Below are positions 16,465 through 24,100 of a stretch of 64,000 bases of DNA, piece by piece. The stretch spans positions 1 to 64,000 of the forward strand of contig NZ_JBHTKR010000004.1 in the NCBI RefSeq assembly GCF_042678485.1. The letters run 5' to 3'. Numbering within the stretch: the first letter of the stretch is position 1; the number at the start of each line of letters is the position of its first letter. Under the pieces are notes generated by a model. That model did not search any database. It saw only the letters and a list, made by a program, of their open reading frames with translations, and was not told the DNA's origin. Source of the stretch: Seohaeicola saemankumensis (lineage in GTDB: Bacteria; Pseudomonadota; Alphaproteobacteria; Rhodobacterales; Rhodobacteraceae). A program made the translations under genes and the position numbers.

Positions 16465-18027
16465 TCAGTAGCCCAGCGCGCAGCCATCCTTGCGCGGATC
16501 CGATGCCCCTTCCAGAACACCATCCTCGCGGATCAGGATCGATTGCGCCCCGCCAATCGGGCTTTCGGCAAGAATGATATCGTGGCCCATGGCCGCCAGA
16601 TCCGCGCGAACCGCATCGGAATAACCGGTTTCCACCTTCAGGGTCGCACCCTCTGCGAAGGCCCGCGGCGCATCGATTGCCGTTTGGGCATCCATGCCGA
16701 AATCCAGCATGTTTGACAGGAACCGCGCATGGCCGGTCGCCTGATAGGCGCCCCCCATCACGCCAAAGGGCATGGTCACACGCCCGCCCACCCGCAGCAT
16801 GCCCGGGATGATCGTATGCATCGGCCGCTTGCCCGGCGCCATTTCGTTGGGGTGGCCTTCCTCAAGCGTGAAACCCGAACCCCGGTTCTGAAGAAGGATG
16901 CCGAACTTTTCAGATCCGATACCGGAACCGAAGCCGTGAAACAGCGAATAGATCAACGACACTGCCATCCGATCGCGGTCGACAACGGTAATATAAACGG
17001 TGTCCTTGTGGATGGCCTCACTGACCTCATGCGCATTGGCCATGGCCTTCTTCGGATCGATCAGCCCCGCCAGCCGCGCCGCGGTTTCCGGTGCCAGCAT
17101 ATGCGCCAGCCGCGTGGTATGATCAGGGTCTGCGATGAAACGGTTGCGCGCATCATAGGCCAGACGGGTTGCTTCCGCCTCGATGTGGACGCGGGCGGCG
17201 CTCTGGGGATCCATGCCGGCAATGTCGAAATGGGACAGGATGTTCAGCAACAGGATTGCCGTCGCGCCTTGCCCGTTGGGCGCATGTTCAACCAGTTCCG
17301 TCCCCTTGTAGTGACCGCTGACAGGTTCCGAATAATTGCAGCGCTGGCCTGCGAAATCGGCCAGATCATGGACCCCGCCAGCCTCGCGCAGGGCGGCGAC
17401 AAGATCCTCCGCCACTTCACCCTCATAGAAACCGGCACGGCCTTTCTGCGCGACAAGCCTCAGGGCCTTGGCCTGGGCCGGTGCGCTGATGATCGGACCG
17501 GGGGTCATCGGGTAATGCTTCGTCGCATGTCCCTGCAAGCCCTTGGCCGCGTTTGGCCAATCCATCGCCACGCGCGGGGCCACGGGCACGCCCTCTTCGG
17601 CATAGCGGATCGCGGGGGCCAGCACGGCATCGATCCCCAACCGGCCGTAATCCTCGGCCAGCGTGCAGAACGCATCGATGGCGCCAGGTATCGTGACGGC
17701 TTCGGGCCCACGAAGGGGCACCGTGTCAAGGCCGCGGGCGCGCAGGGCGGCGGCGCTGGCGGCGGCGGGCGCACGCCCCGACCCGTTCAGCGCAACAATA
17801 TCGGGCTGTCCCGGCTTCGAGATCAGCACAAAGCAATCTCCACCGATGCCGCACATATGTGGCTCGCAGATCCCCAGCAGAACGGCACCCGCAATCGCGG
17901 CATCCATGGCGGATCCACCACGCTCCAGCGTTTCAACCGCAACCTTGGCGGCCAGCGGATGCGATGTGGCACACATACCGTTCAGCGCCATGACCGTCGA
18001 TCGGCCCGGGCTTTGGAAATCTCGCAT
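16465..18027 (-). CDS. Gamma-glutamyltransferase family protein, no signal peptide
   Basis: An Ntn-hydrolase of 520 residues. The large subunit would span to about residue 340 and the small subunit would begin at the autocatalytic Thr in HKDTVYITVVDRD, with a downstream GFGSGI stretch. Typical gamma-GTs carry a TTH motif; here DTVY replaces it, as in cytoplasmic YwrD-like members. No signal peptide is present, unlike periplasmic Ggt, so a cytoplasmic role is likely, for example hydrolysis or transfer of gamma-glutamyl amides. GGAGG lies upstream of the ATG. The promoter region bears the shared AATTCGACT motif 67 bp upstream. Confidence 0.9.
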   Translation of the reverse strand: MRDFQSPGRSTVMALNGMCATSHPLAAKVAVETLERGGSAMDAAIAGAVLLGICEPHMCGIGGDCFVLISKPGQPDIVALNGSGRAPAAASAAALRARGLDTVPLRGPEAVTIPGAIDAFCTLAEDYGRLGIDAVLAPAIRYAEEGVPVAPRVAMDWPNAAKGLQGHATKHYPMTPGPIISAPAQAKALRLVAQKGRAGFYEGEVAEDLVAALREAGGVHDLADFAGQRCNYSEPVSGHYKGTELVEHAPNGQGATAILLLNILSHFDIAGMDPQSAARVHIEAEATRLAYDARNRFIADPDHTTRLAHMLAPETAARLAGLIDPKKAMANAHEVSEAIHKDTVYITVVDRDRMAVSLIYSLFHGFGSGIGSEKFGILLQNRGSGFTLEEGHPNEMAPGKRPMHTIIPGMLRVGGRVTMPFGVMGGAYQATGHARFLSNMLDFGMDAQTAIDAPRAFAEGATLKVETGYSDAVRADLAAMGHDIILAESPIGGAQSILIREDGVLEGASDPRKDGCALGY

Positions 18028-18344
18028 TGGGAACCCTCCATTTGTTCGCTCGGCACAGTAGGAGGGTCCTGTGCGATTGCCAACCACCTGAAACAGTCGA
18101 ATTAAGTTCCCGGCGCCGCGATTAGGTGGGGGCTATTTCACGCGACGCCGGGAGAAGCCATGCAGCTACAGCCTCTCTTATCACAGGTGATTCCGGCGCC
18201 ATTCAGGTCGGAATGGGGCAATTCTGCGAAAGATTGCAGTTTTCGGGTTCGATGACGCGCCAAGCGGCGCATCCAGATGCTGAGCAAGGTATCGGGGTCA
18301 GACAGATCCCGCCCTGAAGGGCGCGCCCGCCCCCCGCCTTCTGA
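18028..18344. other. Intergenic region upstream of gamma-glutamyltransferase
   Basis: These 317 bases hold no credible gene. They contain the gamma-glutamyltransferase promoter region with its AATTCGACT motif (18095-18103). A small hairpin CGCCC-TGAA-GGGCG at 18310-18323 lies just downstream of the anti-sigma kinase gene on the minus strand; it lacks a T-run and would be at best a weak terminator. Nothing else stands out. Confidence 0.5.
18095..18103 (-). promoter_or_regulatory. Shared motif AATTCGACT, copy 3 (gamma-glutamyltransferase gene)
   Basis: The minus strand reads CTTAATTCGACT 67 bp before the gamma-glutamyltransferase start. The CTTAA extension is shared with copy 1 (CTTAAAATTCGACT). 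GAAC and GTTTC flank it in near-inverted arrangement. Confidence 0.5.
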
Positions 18345-18830
18345 TCAGCTTGCGGGCACCACGAAACACAGCCGGTTGCCGTCCTCATCGGACTCCAGAT
18401 GCAGATTGCAGGTCAGCTCCCGGATCAGGAACCAGCCGAACCCACCCTCTGGCAAGCTGTCGATGCCATCGGCCGCTGGCGATGCGGGCGGCAAACAGGC
18501 CTTGCGACCCAGATCGGCAGGTGCGGGGCGACCCTGATCGACCACAGACACATGCAAACCCTGGGCAGAAATCCTGCACCGCAAAGCAACCGGCACCGCG
18601 GCGCCATCTTGCCCGGCATATCCGTGTTCCGTAATGTTGTTCAGGACCTCGGCCAGAACGATCTCTGCCCGGCTCACAAGGTCCGAACTGGCATTCATGC
18701 TCTCGATCCAGCGCCGCCAGTCATGCAGGGCCTGCCTGACGGCATCATACCCGACAGGCACCTCCAGCGCCAAGCCATCAGACGCGACGGCGCCAGGGAT
18801 GGCAGAGCGTTCCAAATGCTCAGCGATCAT
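18345..18830 (-). CDS. Anti-sigma regulatory factor / serine kinase (RsbW-like HATPase)
   Basis: About 161 residues forming a single GHKL ATPase domain of the anti-sigma kinase type. The N-box is EVLNNITEHGYAG, the G1 box VVDQGRP and the G2 box GGFGWFLIREL. In partner-switching systems such proteins bind a sigma factor or phosphorylate a STAS antagonist. The start is uncertain: the ATG at 18830 overlaps the STAS gene by 11 bases and has no clear SD, while alternatives at 18860 (ATG) and 18875 (TTG) overlap more. It follows its probable partner directly. No sigma factor or PP2C phosphatase gene is in the neighbourhood. Confidence 0.85.
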   Translation of the reverse strand: MIAEHLERSAIPGAVASDGLALEVPVGYDAVRQALHDWRRWIESMNASSDLVSRAEIVLAEVLNNITEHGYAGQDGAAVPVALRCRISAQGLHVSVVDQGRPAPADLGRKACLPPASPAADGIDSLPEGGFGWFLIRELTCNLHLESDEDGNRLCFVVPAS

Positions 18831-19158
18831 CGGAGAATAGCGCGGCAGCCACGCTGACATGTATCGGAAAGACAAGGTCCATCCTGGTCAGACTGAACAC
18901 CCTGTCCACATTGGGCGTCAGGGCCGCCAGATGCAGCCGCCGCTCGCCACCAAGCGTTTTCATGGCGGCAACGACGGCGCCAAGCCCGCTGGAGTCGATG
19001 AAATCGACCTGCCCAAGGTCCAGAATGACAGGGCCGGACAAGCCTTCCGTCAGTTTTCGCATGGCTTCCTTGAAGGCAATCGCCCCTGCCGCATCTATGC
19101 GACGCTCCTCAACGGTGACAACGCACCAATTCGCCTGTTCTTGTGACGTCAGCCGCAT
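18820..19158 (-). CDS. STAS-domain anti-sigma factor antagonist
   Basis: A 112-residue STAS protein. The phosphorylation loop DFIDSSGLGA (Asp55-Ser56-Ser57) is intact, so it can be switched by the adjacent kinase. The ATG at 19158 was preferred over a TTG three codons upstream because AGGA is then spaced correctly. Dephosphorylated STAS proteins bind the anti-sigma kinase and release its sigma target, or in other systems regulate enzymes or c-di-GMP proteins. The gene overlaps the kinase gene, so the two form one operon. Confidence 0.92.
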   Translation of the reverse strand: MRLTSQEQANWCVVTVEERRIDAAGAIAFKEAMRKLTEGLSGPVILDLGQVDFIDSSGLGAVVAAMKTLGGERRLHLAALTPNVDRVFSLTRMDLVFPIHVSVAAALFSDDR

Positions 19159-19279
19159 TCCCGTCAATCCTGCAACAATTTCGATCTCGCAACGCTAGAC
19201 GGGATTCCTTACCATCCGGTATGCAAGGGTCAGCCGCAACGCGGGCCGGACCGCAGGATCGACAAAAAGGAGATCGGCC

Positions 19280-20452
19280 ATGAAAACCGTAGTGATCGCA
19301 GGGGCCGCACGCACCCCGATGGGGGGCTTTCAGGGAGTGTTCAACGGGATCGAGGCATCCGTTCTGGGCGGCGCCGCGATCAAGGCCGCGCTGTCCGATG
19401 CGAAGGCCGGCACCGTGGACGAGGTCTTGATGGGCTGCGTCCTGCCGGCAGGCCAGGGCCAGGCACCCGCCCGCCAGGCCGGATTCGCCGGGGGTCTGGG
19501 CGAAGAGGTGCCCGCCACCACGCTGAACAAGATGTGCGGTTCCGGCATGAAGGCCGCGATGATCGCCTTCGACCAGATCGCGCTTGGCCATACCGACACG
19601 ATGATCGCAGGCGGCATGGAAAGCATGTCGAACGCGCCTTACCTGCTGCCCCAGATGCGCGGCGGGGCACGGATCGGCCATGCCCAGGTGATCGACCACA
19701 TGTTCCTGGACGGGCTGGAGGATGCCTATGACAAGGGCCGCCTGATGGGCACATTCGCCGAAGATTGCGCCGAAACCTTCCAGTTCACCCGTGAATCGCA
19801 GGACGCCTATGCCCTCGCGTCGCTGTCAAACGCGCTCGAGGCGCAGACCTCCGGTGCCTTCAGGCGCGAAATCGCCCCCGTGGCCCTGGCCACCCGCACC
19901 GGACAGATCATGGTCGAGGCCGATGAACAGCCCGCCAAGGCCAAGCCCGAAAAGATCCCGCAGCTCAAGCCCGCCTTCCGCAAGGATGGCACGGTGACGG
20001 CGGCCAATTCATCATCCATCTCGGATGGGGCGGCAGCCCTCGTGCTGGCCTCGGAAGATGCGGCAAAGGCGCAGGGCCTGAACATCCGCGCGCGCATCCT
20101 TGGGCATGCAAGCCATGCCCAGGCGCCGGGCCTTTTCACCACCGCCCCGGTGCCCGCCGCGCAAAAGCTGCTCAAGCGCTTGGGCTGGAGCGTGGATGAC
20201 GTCGACCTGTGGGAAGTGAACGAGGCTTTCGCCGTCGTCCCCATGGCCTTCATGCAGGAAATGGGCATCCCCCGCGACAAGCTGAACGTGAACGGCGGCG
20301 CCTGCGCGCTGGGTCATCCGATCGGCGCATCCGGCGCGCGGATCATGGTCACGCTGCTGAACGCACTGGAAACGCGCGGCCTCAAGCGCGGTGTCGCGGC
20401 CATCTGCATCGGCGGCGGGGAAGGCACGGCCATCGCGATCGAGCGGGTGTGA
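19280..20452 (+). CDS. Acetyl-CoA C-acetyltransferase (thiolase)
   Basis: A 390-residue biosynthetic or degradative thiolase. Acyl-accepting Cys86 lies in NKMCGSGMKA; His346 (GHPIGASG) and Cys376 (CIGGGEG) complete the active site. It condenses two acetyl-CoA or thiolyses acetoacetyl-CoA, for ketone-body, PHB or ethylmalonyl-CoA related metabolism. AAGGAG lies nine bases before the ATG. No acetoacetyl-CoA reductase or acyl-CoA dehydrogenase gene is adjacent, so pathway assignment is open. A dispersed repeat and two hairpins follow the stop. Confidence 0.95.
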   Translation: MKTVVIAGAARTPMGGFQGVFNGIEASVLGGAAIKAALSDAKAGTVDEVLMGCVLPAGQGQAPARQAGFAGGLGEEVPATTLNKMCGSGMKAAMIAFDQIALGHTDTMIAGGMESMSNAPYLLPQMRGGARIGHAQVIDHMFLDGLEDAYDKGRLMGTFAEDCAETFQFTRESQDAYALASLSNALEAQTSGAFRREIAPVALATRTGQIMVEADEQPAKAKPEKIPQLKPAFRKDGTVTAANSSSISDGAAALVLASEDAAKAQGLNIRARILGHASHAQAPGLFTTAPVPAAQKLLKRLGWSVDDVDLWEVNEAFAVVPMAFMQEMGIPRDKLNVNGGACALGHPIGASGARIMVTLLNALETRGLKRGVAAICIGGGEGTAIAIERV

Positions 20453-20458
20453 TCCCGG

Positions 20459-20482
20459 TTTCTTCTTGCCCGAAATATCCTT
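20459..20482 (+). repeat. Dispersed intergenic repeat, copy A
   Basis: TTTCTTCTTGCCCGAAATATCC begins seven bases after the thiolase stop; shown as TTTCTTCTTGCC plus CGAAATATCC. It matches copies at 38078 and (inverted) 39398 in about 20 of 24 positions and a weaker copy at 56600. All sit in short intergenic gaps. Confidence 0.7.
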
Positions 20483-20490
20483 GGGGGGGC

Positions 20491-20526
20491 GTTCAACACA
20501 GTTGAACGACGGGGGCGAAAGCCCCC
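20491..20526 (+). other. Two tandem hairpins after the thiolase gene
   Basis: GTTCAAC-ACA-GTTGAAC (20491-20507) is followed by GGGGGC-GAAA-GCCCCC with a GNRA tetraloop (20511-20526). Neither is followed by a T-run. They lie in the gap between the thiolase and fRMsr genes, directly after the repeat, and may slow 3' decay or attenuate read-through. Confidence 0.5.
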
Positions 20527-20551
20527 TCCCCCCGTCCATGAAAGCCACAAC

Positions 20552-21010
20552 ATGCACGTCAACTACACCGATCTTGCCGCCACCATCAAAGCCCTGACCG
20601 AAGGCGAGACCGATACGGTTTCCCTCATGGCCACTGTCACCTGCGAGGTTCATCACAGCGACGACCGTTTCGACTGGACCGGTTTCTACCGTGTCACAGC
20701 CCCCGAACTGCTGAAGATCGGCCCTTACCAGGGCGAGCATGGCTGCCTGGTCATCCCGTTTTCGCGCGGCGTCTGCGGGGCTGCGGCGCGCACCGGGCAG
20801 GTCCAGCTTGTCGCCGATGTCGAGGCATTTCCCGGCCATATCGCCTGCTCCTCGTCGACCCGCTCGGAAATCGTGCTGCCGGTGTTCAATGCCGCGGGCA
20901 AGTTGCTGGGCGTGTTCGATATCGACAGCGACCAACCCGACGCCTTTACAGAGGACGACGCAATCGCGCTGCAATCCATCCTGGCGGATGTTTTCAGCGA
21001 CGCCGCATGA
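20552..21010 (+). CDS. msrC: Free methionine-(R)-sulfoxide reductase (GAF domain)
   Basis: A 152-residue single-GAF-domain enzyme that reduces free methionine-R-sulfoxide with thioredoxin. Cys65, Cys75 and Cys99 have the same spacing (10 and 24) as the three catalytic and resolving cysteines of E. coli YebR/fRMsr (84, 94, 118). The surrounding GRGVCG-like (SRGVCGAA), GHIAC and SEIVLP stretches match. It is coupled by ATGA overlap to a LysE-family exporter gene. A stress or methionine-homeostasis role for the pair is inferred. Confidence 0.93.
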   Translation: MHVNYTDLAATIKALTEGETDTVSLMATVTCEVHHSDDRFDWTGFYRVTAPELLKIGPYQGEHGCLVIPFSRGVCGAAARTGQVQLVADVEAFPGHIACSSSTRSEIVLPVFNAAGKLLGVFDIDSDQPDAFTEDDAIALQSILADVFSDAA

Positions 21011-21636
21011 GCTTTGAAGGCTGGACCGTCTTCGCCCTGTTCTGGGTGGTTTTCGTCACCACGCCGGGGCCCAATGCCGTCAATTGCATCACCAATGGGA
21101 TGACGCATGGTTTCGCCCGCAGCCTCTGGGGCGTGCTGGGCATCCTGACACAGGCGGCGCTGTTCCTGTCACTGTCCGCCCTGGGCGTGACCGCCCTGAT
21201 CGCGGCATCGCCGCAGGCTTTCGGCATCGCCAAGCTGGCGGGTGCGGCCGTGCTGATCTGGCTGGGTCTGCGTGGCTGGATCAATGCGGGCAAACCGGCA
21301 CCGGCGATCATGCCACATCCGGGATCGATCTATTCCCGCGCCTTCATGATCGCCACGATCAATCCCAAAAGCGTGGCGGGCTATCTGGCCGCCTTCAGCC
21401 AGTTCGTGCAACCCGATGTGCCGATCGGGGCGCAAATGTGGGCGATCTTTCCCACCGCCCTGCTGATCACCGCCGCCAGCTATTGCACCTACACGGCGCT
21501 TGGCGCGCTTTTGGGTCGCGCGGCGCTGGGGGCGGTGTTCAACATCTGGCTCAGGCGGGGCATGGCGCTTTGTTTTATCCTCTACGGTGTGCTGCTGGGG
21601 CTGTCCGCGCCACCGTCACCGCCCGCCGGGGGTTGA
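21007..21636 (+). CDS. LysE family amino-acid exporter
   Basis: A 209-residue inner-membrane protein with about six membrane segments and the characteristic LysE/RhtB opening TPGPNAVNCI at residues 17-26. The family exports amino acids or derivatives such as Lys, homoserine, Thr, Leu or Met. The ATG overlaps the fRMsr stop (ATGA), so they are translated together; methionine or its oxide is a plausible substrate but unproven. The rluA-like gene begins 32 bp later. Confidence 0.9.
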   Translation: MSFEGWTVFALFWVVFVTTPGPNAVNCITNGMTHGFARSLWGVLGILTQAALFLSLSALGVTALIAASPQAFGIAKLAGAAVLIWLGLRGWINAGKPAPAIMPHPGSIYSRAFMIATINPKSVAGYLAAFSQFVQPDVPIGAQMWAIFPTALLITAASYCTYTALGALLGRAALGAVFNIWLRRGMALCFILYGVLLGLSAPPSPPAGG

Positions 21637-21668
21637 ACCCGCAGGGCGAATGCGCCACTTGAAGGGCC

Positions 21669-22316
21669 ATGGACAGCGCCTATACCCCACCGACGGATCC
21701 CCTGAACATCCTGCACGAGGATCATGAGATCGTCGTTCTGGACAAGCCTGCGGGGCTTTTGTCCGTACCCGGACGCGGGCCCGATCTGGCCGATTGCCTG
21801 ATCACCCGGGTCCAGGCGGTTTTTCCGCAGGCGCTGCTGGTGCACCGGCTGGACCGGGACACATCAGGGGTGATCGTTTTTGCCCTGACACCCCATGCCC
21901 AGCGCAACCTGTCGATGCAGTTTGAGGAAAAGCGCACGAAGAAAACCTATCAGGCGCGTCTTGATGGGGTGCTGGAACCGCGTGAAGGCACGGTGGATCT
22001 GCCCCTGATCGTCGATTGGGAAAACCGTCCCCGCCAAAAGGTCTGCCATGACACGGGCCGCCCGGCCGTGACCGACTGGCGCGTCTTGCGGCACGAAGCC
22101 AACGCAACCCGCGTGCGCCTGCTGCCGCGCACGGGCCGCACGCACCAGCTGCGGGTGCATATGCTGGCACTTGGCCACGTCATCCTGGGCGATTCGATCT
22201 ATGCCACCGGGGCCGCGCTGGATCATCCCCGGCTGATGCTGCATGCCGAAGAACTGCGCCTCAATCACCCCGAAACCGGGCGCGGCATGTCCTTCCGCGC
22301 GCCGGTGCCTTTCTGA
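21669..22316 (+). CDS. RluA-family RNA pseudouridine synthase
   Basis: A 215-residue single-domain pseudouridine synthase without an S4 domain, the size of RluA. The catalytic Asp62 lies in HRLDRDTSG; further conserved stretches are KTYQARLDG and RTGRTHQLRVHM. It isomerises uridine in 23S rRNA and/or tRNA. It converges on the adenosine kinase gene, with 33 bp between stops containing small GATC palindromes and CAGCGGGT repeats. Confidence 0.92.
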   Translation: MDSAYTPPTDPLNILHEDHEIVVLDKPAGLLSVPGRGPDLADCLITRVQAVFPQALLVHRLDRDTSGVIVFALTPHAQRNLSMQFEEKRTKKTYQARLDGVLEPREGTVDLPLIVDWENRPRQKVCHDTGRPAVTDWRVLRHEANATRVRLLPRTGRTHQLRVHMLALGHVILGDSIYATGAALDHPRLMLHAEELRLNHPETGRGMSFRAPVPF

Positions 22317-22349
22317 GTGCCGTTCTGATCCGATCAGCGGGTCAGCGGG

Positions 22350-23336
22350 TCAGATCAGGCCGGCCTGCTTGAACAGCGCCTGCATATCCGCTTCGGGGCG
22401 CGCGCCGAAATGGCCGATCACCTCGGCCGCGGCGACGCAGCCCATGCGGCCCGACACCTCAAGGCTTTGGCCCGTGGCCAGGCCGTAAAGGAAACCGGCC
22501 GCGAACTGATCGCCCGCCCCGGTCGCATCGACTGGCACCACCGCATCCACCGGCACGCTGACCGTCTGATCGCCCTCGACCAGCACGACATCATGCCCGG
22601 ACCGGGTGCAGACGATCAGCCCGGATTCGGCGGACGCCTGTTCCAGTGCGGCGCCCAGATCATCGGTCTCGTAGAGCGATTTCCATTCGTGTTCGTTTCC
22701 GATCACATAGTCGAGCGATGTGACCAGACGCCGGAAATCGGCGCGGTGCCGGTCGACGCAGAAAGGATCGGACAGCGCGATACCAGCCTTGCCACCGCCC
22801 TTGCGGCAGGCCGCGGCAGCAGCCTCGAACGCCTCTTTCCCCTTGGGTTTGTCGTAAAGATAGCCCTCAAGAAACAGGATCGCGGCATTTCCGGCCACAT
22901 CGGCGGGCACATCATCGGGACCCAGTTCCGCAGAGATCCCAAGATAAGTGTTCATCGACCGCTCGCCATCGGGCGACACGAAGATCATGCTGCGCGAGGT
23001 CGGCAGCTCGCCCCCCGCGACCGGATCGTTCACGAAATCGGTCCCGCCCTTGGCCATTTCATCGGCATAGAACCGGCCCAGCGCGTCATCATGGACGCGC
23101 CCGATAAAGGCTGTCTTCAGCCCCAGATTGCCCAGACCCGCCAATGTGTTGGCGACCGATCCCCCGGGGGCCTGACGGCGGTTCTGCATCGCATCGTAAA
23201 GCAGCTCGCCGCGCTCTTGCTCGACCAGCTGCATGATGCCTTTCTGGATACCCATCCGGTCCAGGAAACTGTCATCGGACTGGCTGATCACATCGACGAT
23301 GGCGTTGCCGATACCGACAACCTGATAGGTTTTCAT
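22350..23336 (-). CDS. Adenosine kinase (PfkB carbohydrate kinase family)
   Basis: A 328-residue ribokinase-family protein with the adenosine-kinase-like N-terminus VVGIGNAIVDVIS, the GGSVANTLAGLG motif and the catalytic DATGAGDQFAAGF anion hole/base motif. It phosphorylates adenosine or a related sugar or nucleoside using ATP. The start ATG overlaps the nth stop (ATGA). GAGGAG lies upstream. Purine salvage is the likely role. Confidence 0.9.
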   Translation of the reverse strand: MKTYQVVGIGNAIVDVISQSDDSFLDRMGIQKGIMQLVEQERGELLYDAMQNRRQAPGGSVANTLAGLGNLGLKTAFIGRVHDDALGRFYADEMAKGGTDFVNDPVAGGELPTSRSMIFVSPDGERSMNTYLGISAELGPDDVPADVAGNAAILFLEGYLYDKPKGKEAFEAAAAACRKGGGKAGIALSDPFCVDRHRADFRRLVTSLDYVIGNEHEWKSLYETDDLGAALEQASAESGLIVCTRSGHDVVLVEGDQTVSVPVDAVVPVDATGAGDQFAAGFLYGLATGQSLEVSGRMGCVAAAEVIGHFGARPEADMQALFKQAGLI

Positions 23337-23977
23337 GGGGTCTTCTCCTCGTACTGGCACAGATCGCGGATCAGGCAAGCGTTACATTTGGGTTTGCGCG
23401 CGACACAGGTATAGCGGCCATGCAGGATCAGCCAGTGATGGGCATGGTGCTGAAAATCGGCCGGAATATTGTCTTCGATGGCGCGCTCGACCGCATTCAC
23501 ATCCTTGCCGGGGCAAATGCCGGTGCGGTTGCCGACGCGGAAAATATGCGTATCGACCGCCTGCGTGGGCATGCCCCACCACATGTTCAGCACCACATTG
23601 GCGGTCTTGCGCCCGACACCTGGCAGCGATTGCAGGGCGGCACGGGAATTGGGCACCTCTCCGCCATAGTCATCCACCAGAATGCGGCTGAGCTTGATGA
23701 CGTTCTTGGCCTTGTTGCGGAAAAGCCCGATGGTCTTGATATGTTCGATCAGGCCCTCTTCGCCCAGATCCAGCATCTTTTGCGGCGTGTCCGCGATCTT
23801 GAACAGCGCGCGGGTGGCGCGGTTGACGCCAACATCGGTGGCCTGCGCGCTGAGCGCGACAGCGACGACCAGCGTGTAGGCGTTGACATGCTCCAACTCT
23901 CCCTTCGGTTCGGGATCCGCCGCCTGGAAGCGGCTGAAGATGTCGCGAAGCGCGTGATAACCAAGTTGCTGCACCAT
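23333..23977 (-). CDS. nth: Endonuclease III
   Basis: A 214-residue DNA glycosylase/AP lyase for oxidised pyrimidines in base-excision repair. The helix-hairpin-helix LPGVGRKTANVVL contains catalytic Lys124; Asp142 lies in VDTHIFRV. The [4Fe-4S] cluster ligands are Cys191, Cys198, Cys201 and Cys207 in the exact C-X6-C-X2-C-X5-C pattern. Full length for the family. Translationally coupled to the adenosine kinase gene. Confidence 0.97.
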   Translation of the reverse strand: MVQQLGYHALRDIFSRFQAADPEPKGELEHVNAYTLVVAVALSAQATDVGVNRATRALFKIADTPQKMLDLGEEGLIEHIKTIGLFRNKAKNVIKLSRILVDDYGGEVPNSRAALQSLPGVGRKTANVVLNMWWGMPTQAVDTHIFRVGNRTGICPGKDVNAVERAIEDNIPADFQHHAHHWLILHGRYTCVARKPKCNACLIRDLCQYEEKTP

Positions 23978-24100
23978 GATCGGTCTATGCCCTGCCTGAC
24001 TCTGCCGGGCAAGAGCCGCTTGTTCTTTTGCCGCTGGCGGGCGGGGGGCAGCGCCTATTTTTGTGCGGGCTTCATCCTCGATTAACTGGCCCTGGACAAT

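Noticed and set aside
22320..22355. Tandem CAGCGGGT / GATCAG repeats between rluA-like and adenosine kinase genes as a terminator or protein site
   Set aside because: Too short and imperfect; no T-run and no defined hairpin.
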